From an uncultured Erysipelotrichaceae bacterium (GTDB taxonomy: Bacteria; Bacillota_I; Bacilli_A; RFN20; CAG-826), in assembly GCA_902773005.1 (NCBI GenBank), contig CACYCS010000093.1:1-64000 (forward strand): 64,000 nucleotides of DNA, in the 5' to 3' direction. The notes under the pieces were generated by a model. It searched no databases. It was not told the origin of the DNA and saw only the letters and a list, made by a program, of their open reading frames with translations. Positions 8,583-16,384 of the stretch are shown here, piece by piece. Position 1 is the stretch's first letter; the number at the start of each line of letters is the position of its first letter. Position numbers and translations under genes: made by a program.

Positions 8583-9998
8583 ATGGACAGTGAGACGGCT
8601 AAAAGAATTGCCGAATTGGCACTGAAGATTTCCGAACTTCCAAAAGGAAGCATCTCCCGCAAGGTTATCAACGGAAAAGCATATTTTTATCATCAATGGC
8701 GGGAAAACGGGAAACTCAACAGCGAATATCTTAACGGCGCTCAGATGATTGAACTCAATTCTCAGATCGAATTGCGCAAAAAACTCAAAGAGGAGATGAA
8801 TGATTTGAAGTGGCGGGGCTTCTCGCATGAATTGACTGAATTAGACTTGCCTTATTTGCTTATGCACCTTAATTCGCCAGTTGTTTCCTTATCCTTCGAA
8901 GAAAGAACTGGCGTGATTTCCGAGGTGGGCCGCGTTGAAAACGCATCTCTTCTTCCAATTGGGACGATGACTTCCTATGGTGCGGTTGACCCGAACAAAT
9001 TGAAGGACTGGTGGCTCAATCGAAGCATTCCCGCAAGTAGGTCTGGAATCCGAAATGTTTTGGAAGAATTGAATATTTCCTCCACGACTGCCCTGCTGAA
9101 AAAGAGCTATGGGCTAAGTCTTTCTGATGGCTATTGGGTCAAAGAGAAGGATAACGCGCTTTCCTGGGAGCAGGTAAATTTCTTTTCGAACCCATTCAGC
9201 GACGACCTAGGCCAATTGCTTTTCTCGGGAGTAAAAAAGACAGATATGCAATATTCTTCTCCCGATAGCTCCTCTGGTGGAAACCTGAAAAAGAGGTGGA
9301 AAATTATAAACGGCGAACGCGTTCTCATCAAAGGTGGTTCGGTTCCTTTTCGACAAGAGCCATTTAATGAGGCTATTGCGTCAGCGCTCTGCGACACTCT
9401 TGGCATACCGCACGTCGAGTATCAGCTTATCTTCATTAGCGGTCAGCCATATAGCGTTTGCCCGGATTTCGCAAGCGAAGCCGTGGAGTTCATCCCGGCC
9501 CACGATATTCTTCTGCAATACCCAAGAAGGAAGAACGAGTCCACGCTATCGCAGCTGCTTAGGGCCTGTGACGCGCTTGGGATCCCTAATGTCCGCCCTG
9601 CGATCTCTGAAATGATCATATTGGATTACCTGATTGCAAACGAAGACAGGCATACCAACAACTTTGGATTTCTGAGAAACAGCGAAACACTGGAATGGCT
9701 TGGCATGGCGCCTCTTTTTGACAACGGGTCTTCCTTCGGCTTCGACAAGCTCACCGCGGATATCGCTGCTTACAAAGACATTGCCTGCGAACCATTTAAA
9801 AATCGTCATCAAGAGCAACTTGAACTGGCTTTCCCGTGTCCGCAATTTAATGCTCAGGCGTTGGACAGTTTGCCTGCGCTAGCGGAGTCGTTCTTCAAAG
9901 AGAACGGCGGAAAGTTCGTCGATTCGGCGAGGGCGGAAGCGATTTCCTCTGCCCTTGCGATTCGAGTTCGGGACCTGAAAAGGCGATTACTGGGTTGA
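8583..9998 (+). CDS. HipA-like serine/threonine kinase (putative toxin)
   Basis: A 471-residue protein. The first 80 residues carry a KAYFYHQWRENGKLNSEYL block. The HipA-like kinase core follows: RVLIKGGS supplies the ATP-binding Lys, and EPFNEAIAS the partner Glu. NEDRHTNNFGFL holds the likely catalytic Asp355 and PLFDNGS the likely metal-binding Asp380. All key residues are present, so it is probably active. HipA kinases of known type phosphorylate aminoacyl-tRNA synthetases and cause growth arrest; the target here is unknown. The start at 8583 was chosen because TATAAT at 8556 and a GAGGG site at 8568 precede it. No HipB or HipS gene of the classical kind is adjacent; the DUF3990 and HTH genes take that place. 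Confidence 0.8.
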   Translation: MDSETAKRIAELALKISELPKGSISRKVINGKAYFYHQWRENGKLNSEYLNGAQMIELNSQIELRKKLKEEMNDLKWRGFSHELTELDLPYLLMHLNSPVVSLSFEERTGVISEVGRVENASLLPIGTMTSYGAVDPNKLKDWWLNRSIPASRSGIRNVLEELNISSTTALLKKSYGLSLSDGYWVKEKDNALSWEQVNFFSNPFSDDLGQLLFSGVKKTDMQYSSPDSSSGGNLKKRWKIINGERVLIKGGSVPFRQEPFNEAIASALCDTLGIPHVEYQLIFISGQPYSVCPDFASEAVEFIPAHDILLQYPRRKNESTLSQLLRACDALGIPNVRPAISEMIILDYLIANEDRHTNNFGFLRNSETLEWLGMAPLFDNGSSFGFDKLTADIAAYKDIACEPFKNRHQEQLELAFPCPQFNAQALDSLPALAESFFKENGGKFVDSARAEAISSALAIRVRDLKRRLLG

Positions 9999-10008
9999 GG
10001 CGTTCCCA

Positions 10009-10566
10009 CTAAAGGATCCATTTATCGGCAAGAGTGGGGCTAGGGTATCCCCAGTCTTCGCCCACTGCGTCCACGACAAGTACAAAACCGCATTTGGTCA
10101 ATACCTTTGCCGACGCTTTGTTCTCGATCATCGTGCTTGCCGTGATGATTTCGATATGGGTCTGTTCAAGCAAATACTTCATTAGCGTCTTGGCCGCTTC
10201 GGAAGCGATGCCTTGGCCCCAAAGCCTTTTGCATAGCCTATAGCCAACGCTGATCTTGTTGTATTCCTTGCGGTAGCCGTACAGTTCGATGATGCCAGCG
10301 AACTCATTGGTTGCTTTCAAGAAGATTCCTAGGTGCAGGGATTCCTCATTTTTGTAGATGGGGCCATCATACATTTCGCGAATGACTTGATGAATATCGT
10401 CAAGCTGCTTTTCGAATAGGAAAGTAGGCAAAAGTCGATACACGTCCTCATCGTTTCTTAATTCCTCTAAGCCTGATGCGTCCTTGTCGGTTATCCGGTC
10501 GAGGTATATCCGCGCCCCTTCTAGATGCGGGATTTCGGTGAAGAGCAATTTTTCTTTTTGCGCCAT
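10009..10566 (-). CDS. GNAT N-acetyltransferase, RimJ/RimL type
   Basis: A 185-residue GNAT-fold protein. It shows the RIYLDRITDKDASGLEEL start typical of the RimJ/RimL group, a YRLCKRLWGQGIASEA segment corresponding to the acetyl-CoA pyrophosphate loop, and an ENKASAKVLTKCGF motif. Such enzymes acetylate amino groups on ribosomal proteins or small molecules such as antibiotics; this one cannot be assigned further. It runs convergent to the HipA-like gene with 10 bases between the stops and probably marks the right edge of the island. Confidence 0.8.
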   Translation of the reverse strand: MAQKEKLLFTEIPHLEGARIYLDRITDKDASGLEELRNDEDVYRLLPTFLFEKQLDDIHQVIREMYDGPIYKNEESLHLGIFLKATNEFAGIIELYGYRKEYNKISVGYRLCKRLWGQGIASEAAKTLMKYLLEQTHIEIITASTMIENKASAKVLTKCGFVLVVDAVGEDWGYPSPTLADKWIL

Positions 10567-10615
10567 CGTTATAAGGTTATTTCCTCAAGAGAATAATGCA
10601 AACTCTTATTTTCCT

Positions 10616-10760
10616 TTGGCTCGCGTCGAACTTGGTGTGCAGCCGAAGCGCTTCCGGAACGCATTCGAGAAATGGGGCAGAGAAGAGAAACCAAGGTAAT
10701 AGGCAATGTCCTGCATCGGCTGCGTGCCATAGCGCCTATGGCTACGTGAAATCAAGTTGG
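10616..10760 (-). pseudogene. C-terminal stump of an AraC-family regulator
   Basis: Read on the minus strand it encodes HRRYGTQPMQDIAYYLGFSS followed by LPHFSNAFRKRFGCTP and a TAA stop. This is the second helix-turn-helix of AraC regulators. The rest of the gene is missing: upstream codons run straight into the opposing GH78 remnant and no start is available. Confidence 0.7.
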
Positions 10761-10895
10761 CGCATCCAAAGGGGCGAAGTGGAGTATAAGATCAGCGTTC
10801 CGAGCAATTGCATTGCGTCATTTGAAATCGCCGATGAGCGGAAAGAATATGGCGCAGGAACCCATGTAATCAAGGGGCCTGCGCCGCGAAAATAA
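10748..10895 (+). pseudogene. C-terminal stump of a GH78 alpha-L-rhamnosidase-like gene
   Basis: The frame reads SSWRIQRGEVEYKISVPSN, then IASFEI and EYGAGTHVIKG before TAA. This matches the closing beta-sandwich of GH78 rhamnosidases (G..EY.I.VP.N and a final G.GTY block). The catalytic part is absent. It faces the AraC stump tail to tail across a junction near 10750. Confidence 0.55.
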
Positions 10896-10908
10896 GACAG
10901 GGGTCGCG

Positions 10909-13884
10909 TTAATTGCTCTTCGCGGCCTTTTTCTTGGCTTTCACAAATCCGGGAATCAGGATCGCTGCATCGACCAGAGCAACAAGCGCCATTAGCCCGA
11001 TAACCGCCCATTGCCAAGTGTAGATATGGGGATGGACTTTGACGGAAGAGCCATCGGCAAACCTTTGGTTGTTGATCCTCGATGAGCAAGCTTCTGCGTA
11101 AAGGATGTGCTTGGCCGCTTTCTGCATGTAGTAGATCGCGGCGTCGCTCGTCTTATCATCAATTGGGAAGTTACGCTTCGGGTGGAGCCAAACGTCATTT
11201 CCGGCTCTAAGGCCCTGGTTCATGTTCATGTATTTGTAGCCAAAGGTTCCAGCGTAATCGGTGAGGGCGTTGCCCTTTAATCCCCATTCGTTACGAAGCA
11301 CTTCGGTCGTTAGACCATAATGGCCACCTGACCAGGTCGTGCCGATTCTATTGTAGGAAGTCATGACCCCATGGCCGTCGGCTTTTTCGATCGCGTACTG
11401 GAACACCTTGAGATAGATTTCGCGGATTGATTGCTCGTTAGCGTATGTGATGAGCCCGTTATAGGGGTCTTCATTCCTGAAGTTGCCGCGGTCGCCGCGG
11501 TTCGTGTCTTGATCGTTGACGGCGAAATGCTTCACCTGAACGAATACCCCATTCGCCTGAACGGCTTTCACGACGGAATAGACATAAAGCCCTGCAAGGT
11601 GTGGGTCTTCGGAATAGTATTCGTAATTCCTTCCGCCAAAGGGGTGGCGGTGGATGTTGCAGGTTGGCGAATACCAGCCGCGAATGTTATGCCATAACGC
11701 CTCTTCCGCGATCTGCTCGCCCATCCGCGTCGCAAGGCCTTTGTCGAAGGTTCCTGCTTGGATTGGGTAGCAGGGGAATAGGGTTCCAACGTGCAAGCCC
11801 ATCGGGGAATCCGAGGTTATCGTAAGCCTCTTGTTGATCGATAATAGAGCCTCGCTTCTGCCGCCTCCAAAGGAGAGGAATTCATAGAGTTCCTGCTCCG
11901 AAAGGCATTGGACGAGCTTGTCCCATTTTGGGTCAAAATAATCAAGGGGTTGGCCGTTTTTATCAACGAGGTCCATGAAATTGAGACCTTCGCCGCTTGA
12001 AGTGATCTTCTTTGGAATCTTGATTTCCTTGGTTTCGCCATCGTTCCAGTTATAGACGTAATCGTATTCGTCGTCATTGGGGCCGAGATGCGAATGGACG
12101 TCTTGGTTCAATATCTCTGTTTTGGTTTGGATGTCGAGAGTCATCCTCGCTTGGCCGGGGACGCCAGAGTCTCCATACATCTCGGGGAAGCTATCTTTCC
12201 AGGCGGAGCGAGTGAGCATCTTGAGCCCGCTTGTCAAAGACGAGTAGCGTTCCGTCTCGAATCGATTCTCAATCGGATAGTTCGTTTTTCTGGAACGGCT
12301 TATTTCGATTTCCTCGGCCTGCTCATGCTTGGCTGCCCAGCCTTCATGGGGGACGTCATGCCCTTTTTGACTAAGGATGGAATCAATCGCGTCGTGGGCG
12401 TTATGGGCGAGCGAGATGAAATAATTACCTTTCTCGATCAGGTAGTCCTCGTTTACATAGGTCGCATAGCTTGCGAGGTCGTCTTGGCTGAACGTGAGTT
12501 CGACCCTTTGGATTTCGCTAGGCTGGAGCGTTTTCGTTTTCTCGTAAGCAATGAGCTCGACGGCCGGCTTTTCAATATGGTGCTCGATGTCGAATTCGGT
12601 GTAGGGCTTTTGCAGATATACCTGCACGGTGTCTTTGCAGGCGAAGCTGCCGACGTTTTTAACATCCAGGTAGACGTGGAACGTCCCGTCCTGCAATTCG
12701 AATGACTCGTTGGACCATTCGAATTCCGAATAGGATAAGCCATACCCAAAGGGATAGGCGACCTCACTTTCGTAATCGAAATCCTCGGCCTGGAAGCGAT
12801 TTAGCACATGGTCTTCGTAAATCGTTTCGTAGTAGCGGTAGCCGATGTACATGTTCTCGTTATAGGAGACGTAGCAGGCGGTCGTGTCTTTGCCCTCTTC
12901 CGTAAAATGGTTGTCGCCATAGTTTTGCATCGAGGGGAGCGAAAGCATGTTCTTTGGCTGCGTGTCGGCGAGATGCCCTTCGATCGGCCGGTCACCCTTA
13001 AGCATCTCCGCCACGGCAATGAGGCCATATCTGCCGGGCCCGCCGATATGGATTGCGGCATCGATTCCAAAAGAGGGGTCTTCGATGAATCCGCACTCAA
13101 AAGGGTTCAAAGTGTTCAAAAGCAGGATCGTTTTGTGAAAACCCGCTTCCTTGACTTCTTGGAACAATTCGATTTCCTCATCGGTCAGTTCAAGGTAATG
13201 CTTGTCATCGCCTTCGTAGAACTCCTTCATCGAGGTCGGAAGATCTTGCCCCTCGCCGCCAGAGCGCGAAATCACGATGATCGCGGCATCGTTATAGTCT
13301 TCATAGGATTTGCGGACGTCTTTGTACGCGTCGCGCTCCACCTCGTTTATGGAATAGCCGTAATCGCGGTTTCCCTTGCTGCCGAAGTAGCCACCGTTCA
13401 TGTCTGTTCCGCTGCCGCGATGATAGCCTTGCTTGTATTTGTTTTCATAGAAGCGCTTTAGCTCGGGATTGCAATCGAATCCAGCGTCTTTAAAGGCGTC
13501 ATAAAGCGAAACCATCCCGCTGGTATTTCCGTCGCCAGATCCCGTACCGCCGTGAGCGATGTTGATTGAACCAGTCCCGAAGACGGAGATTTTTCTTTCA
13601 TTTTGGGCGAAAGGCAATACACGTCCCTCGTTCTTTAATAGCGTAGAGCCTTCTTGCTGGATGTCTAAAGCGAGCTTCTTAGATTCCTCGTAGGCCTTCT
13701 CCAAGGACTCGTAGCGGTGGTGGTAGTAATCGATTGTCCCTTGCTCTTTCTGCTCGGTTTCGAAGATCCAGTTTCTAGTGAACCAAGTGGCGCCTCCATT
13801 GAGGACGGGTACTGAAAAAGCGGTGATGCAAGTGGCATAGATGAGCCCAGTTACGATGGAGCAAGCGATAATTCGTTTCTTCAT
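10909..13884 (-). CDS. GH3 beta-glycosidase, domain-inverted, anchored at both ends
   Basis: About 991 residues. An N-terminal membrane helix (RIIACSIVTGLIYATCITAF) leads into the GH3 C-terminal-type domain with LLKNEGRVLPF, then an FnIII-like domain. The TIM barrel comes last, with DSPMG, KHFAVNDQD and the nucleophile Asp in NALTDYAG. A second membrane helix (VIGLMALVALVDAAILIPGF) and a KAKKKAAK tail close it, so the catalytic body should sit outside, tied down at both ends. I placed the start at MKKR (13884); an in-frame ATG at 13908 is possible. Neither has a ribosome binding site, and TAAAAT at 13898-13893 would give a very short leader. It is divergent from the LytTR regulator. Confidence 0.88.
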   Translation of the reverse strand: MKKRIIACSIVTGLIYATCITAFSVPVLNGGATWFTRNWIFETEQKEQGTIDYYHHRYESLEKAYEESKKLALDIQQEGSTLLKNEGRVLPFAQNERKISVFGTGSINIAHGGTGSGDGNTSGMVSLYDAFKDAGFDCNPELKRFYENKYKQGYHRGSGTDMNGGYFGSKGNRDYGYSINEVERDAYKDVRKSYEDYNDAAIIVISRSGGEGQDLPTSMKEFYEGDDKHYLELTDEEIELFQEVKEAGFHKTILLLNTLNPFECGFIEDPSFGIDAAIHIGGPGRYGLIAVAEMLKGDRPIEGHLADTQPKNMLSLPSMQNYGDNHFTEEGKDTTACYVSYNENMYIGYRYYETIYEDHVLNRFQAEDFDYESEVAYPFGYGLSYSEFEWSNESFELQDGTFHVYLDVKNVGSFACKDTVQVYLQKPYTEFDIEHHIEKPAVELIAYEKTKTLQPSEIQRVELTFSQDDLASYATYVNEDYLIEKGNYFISLAHNAHDAIDSILSQKGHDVPHEGWAAKHEQAEEIEISRSRKTNYPIENRFETERYSSLTSGLKMLTRSAWKDSFPEMYGDSGVPGQARMTLDIQTKTEILNQDVHSHLGPNDDEYDYVYNWNDGETKEIKIPKKITSSGEGLNFMDLVDKNGQPLDYFDPKWDKLVQCLSEQELYEFLSFGGGRSEALLSINKRLTITSDSPMGLHVGTLFPCYPIQAGTFDKGLATRMGEQIAEEALWHNIRGWYSPTCNIHRHPFGGRNYEYYSEDPHLAGLYVYSVVKAVQANGVFVQVKHFAVNDQDTNRGDRGNFRNEDPYNGLITYANEQSIREIYLKVFQYAIEKADGHGVMTSYNRIGTTWSGGHYGLTTEVLRNEWGLKGNALTDYAGTFGYKYMNMNQGLRAGNDVWLHPKRNFPIDDKTSDAAIYYMQKAAKHILYAEACSSRINNQRFADGSSVKVHPHIYTWQWAVIGLMALVALVDAAILIPGFVKAKKKAAKSN

Positions 13885-14005
13885 ATTTTTGAATTTTATG
13901 CATTGCATGGGTGCATAAGCAATAAGCGCTTTTACCCATTGTCGGATGATTTGCGTTTATTTTGGCGTAAAAACGGTGTTGCCGATGAAAAGAGCCATCC
14001 AATAT

Positions 14006-14013
14006 GCGCGCGC
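14006..14013. promoter_or_regulatory. GCGCGCGC tract between the divergent GH3 and LytTR genes
   Basis: Eight alternating G and C bases sit in an otherwise AT-rich intergenic stretch, about 83 bases before the LytTR gene. It is one of seven such CG-alternating tracts found upstream of gene starts in the window. Confidence 0.35.
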
Positions 14014-14095
14014 CTATACAAGCGTATTGAAATTGCATGGCTCCATAATCTATGATTATCTTCGTCGAGTAAAACATAAAAAGCATTTTATTTAC

Positions 14096-14806
14096 ATGAT
14101 CAAGGTCGCGATTGTCGAGGATTCCAAGAAATGGCGCCAAAACCTTAAGGAGTACCTTGAGCGTTATGGGGCCGAGAAGAACGTGGGTTTTCTCACTGAT
14201 TTTTTTGAGGATGGCTCCTCCTTCCTCAATAGCAACGTCGAGGAATTCGACTTGATTTTCATGGACATCGATCTTGCCGGTTCAAGCGGAATCGAGGCGA
14301 GCAGAGAACTCCGAAAAAGAAACGAGCGTGCTTCCCTTGTCTTCTTCACTGAGCTTTCGCAGTTTGCGATTCAGGGATATGAAGTGAGCGCGTTCGACTT
14401 CCTCGTCAAGCCGGTCGCCTATGAGCTATTTGCCGTGAAAATGAACCGCTTGGTGCGCTATCTTGGCGAGTCGATGGTCAAAACATTCATTGTTAAAGAT
14501 GCCAATGGAGTCCAACGGATCCGTTACGACAGCATCCTTTACCTCGAAAGCCAGAAGCACTATGTCTATTTCCATCTTTCCGACGGAAATGTCGTCAGGA
14601 TGAGGTCGGTATTGGATGATGTGCAGGACGAATTCCTAAGCAACGGGTTCGCCAAAATCAATCGCTCCATCATCGTTAGCCTTTCCAAGATCGAAGGATA
14701 TAGCCGCGATGATATTCGGATTGGCAAAGAGTCGCTTCCGCTTAGTCGAATCTACCGCGCATCTTTCGTTGCGAGCCTCAATAAGTTCCTAGGTCACGGA
14801 GGCTAG
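14096..14806 (+). CDS. LytTR-family response regulator (AgrA-like)
   Basis: A 236-residue two-domain regulator. The receiver domain starts IKVAIVEDS with the acidic pair, has the phospho-acceptor Asp in LIFMDIDLAG and the Lys in FLVKPV. The LytTR DNA-binding domain occupies the last 100 residues (DSILYLESQKHYVYFHLSDG, KINRSIIVSLSKIEGYS). I start it at the ATG before IKVAIVED; the longer open frame upstream has no family support. One base separates it from the kinase gene, so they form one operon. LytTR proteins bind pairs of short direct repeats 21-22 bp apart; such a pair lies at 16124-16156 before the next GH3 gene. Confidence 0.9.
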   Translation: MIKVAIVEDSKKWRQNLKEYLERYGAEKNVGFLTDFFEDGSSFLNSNVEEFDLIFMDIDLAGSSGIEASRELRKRNERASLVFFTELSQFAIQGYEVSAFDFLVKPVAYELFAVKMNRLVRYLGESMVKTFIVKDANGVQRIRYDSILYLESQKHYVYFHLSDGNVVRMRSVLDDVQDEFLSNGFAKINRSIIVSLSKIEGYSRDDIRIGKESLPLSRIYRASFVASLNKFLGHGG

Positions 14807-14807
14807 T

Positions 14808-16070
14808 ATGACCATCCAAGACGTATTTGCGATTCAATCTTATCATGGATACATGTTCCAGATCCTTCTCGCGGAGGCCCTTTTTCTTCCTTTGCTTCTG
14901 AGGCGGGATAAGTTCTGGCTAAGAGCTCTGATCGGAATTCCAGTCTATGCGGTAGTCTCCTGGATTTTGGCGAATCTTCTGCAGTTCGTTTTCCCACCCC
15001 TGACCTCATTCGCTATCTTCCTGCTGTCGTTTGCTTTAGGCGTTGTTTTATTCAAAAGCAGCATACGTACCCTCATCTTTTGCTACGCTGGGGCAATGCT
15101 TATCCAGAATCTCGCCCACAACATTGAGGGTGTCATCTACATTCCTCTCGCCGAACACTTCAATCTCGTTGGGCAGTTCTTCCTTTCCTTTGGGGTGATG
15201 GTACTCGTTTATGTTGCCGCGTATTTCATTATCATTAACAGAATGAGGGGCGACATCGAATCCATCGTTCCCACGACTGGGGCGTTATTCCTTTCGATTT
15301 TCTCTGCGGCGTTCTGCTATCTCGTTCAAACCCTCCTCAAGAACCTGATGCCCGACGCCCATTGGATCGTGACGCTTCCCCTTATCCTTTGCGATGCTGT
15401 CACGCTGCTATTCGCGTTCGTATTCGTGTCTTACCTCGCCAAGCAAAAGGAGAACTGGGAGCTTGAGAGGCTCGTCGCGCAATCCGATAGCTATTACGCC
15501 GCCGTCGGGGCGAACATCGAGGCCATCAACATGAAGGTGCATGATCTGAAGCACTTCGTTGATGGCGCGAGCATAGAGCAAGATGGCTTAGCCGAGCTCA
15601 AGAAAGTGGTGGACGATTACGAATCCACCGCCAAGACTGGCAACAAAGCCTTGGACAACGTCCTCACGAACTACATCCTTCTTTGCCGCAGGAAGAACAT
15701 ACCTTTCACATTCTCAGTGGACTCCGAATCCCTTTCCTTCATGAAGCCGGGAGACCTCGCCTCAACTTTCGGCAACCTTCTCTCGAACGCGCTTGAGGCC
15801 GAGGAGAAGCTAGAGGACAAAGGCAAGGCCTATATCGCCTTCAAAGTCGTAAGGAAAGGCGAAATGGTGTCGGCCCACATCGAGAATTACTGGCCTGAAT
15901 CCATCAATTTCGTGAGGGGCCTTCCCTTATCGACAAAAGGCGATGCCTTGAATCACGGCTACGGCACCAAAAGCGTTTCCTACGTCGTGAAAAAGTACGG
16001 CGGCACCATATCTTTTTCCCACGAAAACGCGGTTTTTGAAGCAAACGCATTGTTCCCGAAACAAGACTGA
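14808..16070 (+). CDS. Sensor histidine kinase, AgrC-like GHKL type
   Basis: A 420-residue membrane kinase. About six hydrophobic helices fill residues 1-205, followed by a coiled linker. The phospho-acceptor His lies in KVHDLKHFV, the N box is NLLSNALEAEE and the glycine box is HGYGTKSV. This is the layout of AgrC-type kinases that sense peptides or cell-envelope ligands. It is translated right after the LytTR regulator. No signal-peptide precursor was found nearby, so the ligand may be a carbohydrate or envelope signal. The gene is flanked on both sides by anchored GH3 enzymes, which suggests these are its regulon. Confidence 0.88.
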   Translation: MTIQDVFAIQSYHGYMFQILLAEALFLPLLLRRDKFWLRALIGIPVYAVVSWILANLLQFVFPPLTSFAIFLLSFALGVVLFKSSIRTLIFCYAGAMLIQNLAHNIEGVIYIPLAEHFNLVGQFFLSFGVMVLVYVAAYFIIINRMRGDIESIVPTTGALFLSIFSAAFCYLVQTLLKNLMPDAHWIVTLPLILCDAVTLLFAFVFVSYLAKQKENWELERLVAQSDSYYAAVGANIEAINMKVHDLKHFVDGASIEQDGLAELKKVVDDYESTAKTGNKALDNVLTNYILLCRRKNIPFTFSVDSESLSFMKPGDLASTFGNLLSNALEAEEKLEDKGKAYIAFKVVRKGEMVSAHIENYWPESINFVRGLPLSTKGDALNHGYGTKSVSYVVKKYGGTISFSHENAVFEANALFPKQD

Positions 16071-16123
16071 AATGCCTTATAGCAAAGTGTGAAGGCGCGA
16101 AATGTAAGGGCTTTCAATTTGTA

Positions 16124-16190
16124 CACTTTTTGCCACATCCGTATCACTTTTTGCCAAAGAATGGGAATTGGCTTTCGCCCCTTTTATGCT
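16124..16190 (+). promoter_or_regulatory. LytTR-type operator (two 12-bp direct repeats, 21-bp period) and promoter of the GH3 gene
   Basis: CACTTTTTGCCA occurs at 16124-16135 and again at 16145-16156, without mismatch. The 21-bp period is the spacing known for LytTR response regulators. TATGCT at 16185-16190 is a candidate -10 box; the matching -35 position lacks a consensus, as expected for an activated promoter. The second repeat would then lie at about -52 to -41. Confidence 0.7.
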
Positions 16191-16196
16191 TGAGCC

Positions 16197-16384
16197 GAAT
16201 AGGGGCATATAGGAGGTGCCTCAGATAGCCTCATCCGATTTTCGTTGGATGCCAGTCCGCGAGAATCATATCGGCACAGATACCTGCGCCGAAATAGGAT
16301 GGCGCTCCTTCCTAGGCAGAGGAGAATTCGATTGAATCACTTAGCTAAACGGGGGCGAAACGAAAGGAGAAAAGAAATTTTCTA
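16197..16384 (+). promoter_or_regulatory. Long structured 5' leader of the GH3 gene
   Basis: About 190 bases separate the predicted transcript start from the ATG. Visible hairpins include CATCC/GGATG around GATTTTCGTT and GCGCC/GGCGC around GAAATAGGAT. A GAAAGGAGA ribosome binding site lies 13 bases before the ATG. I do not recognise a known riboswitch class. Confidence 0.4.
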
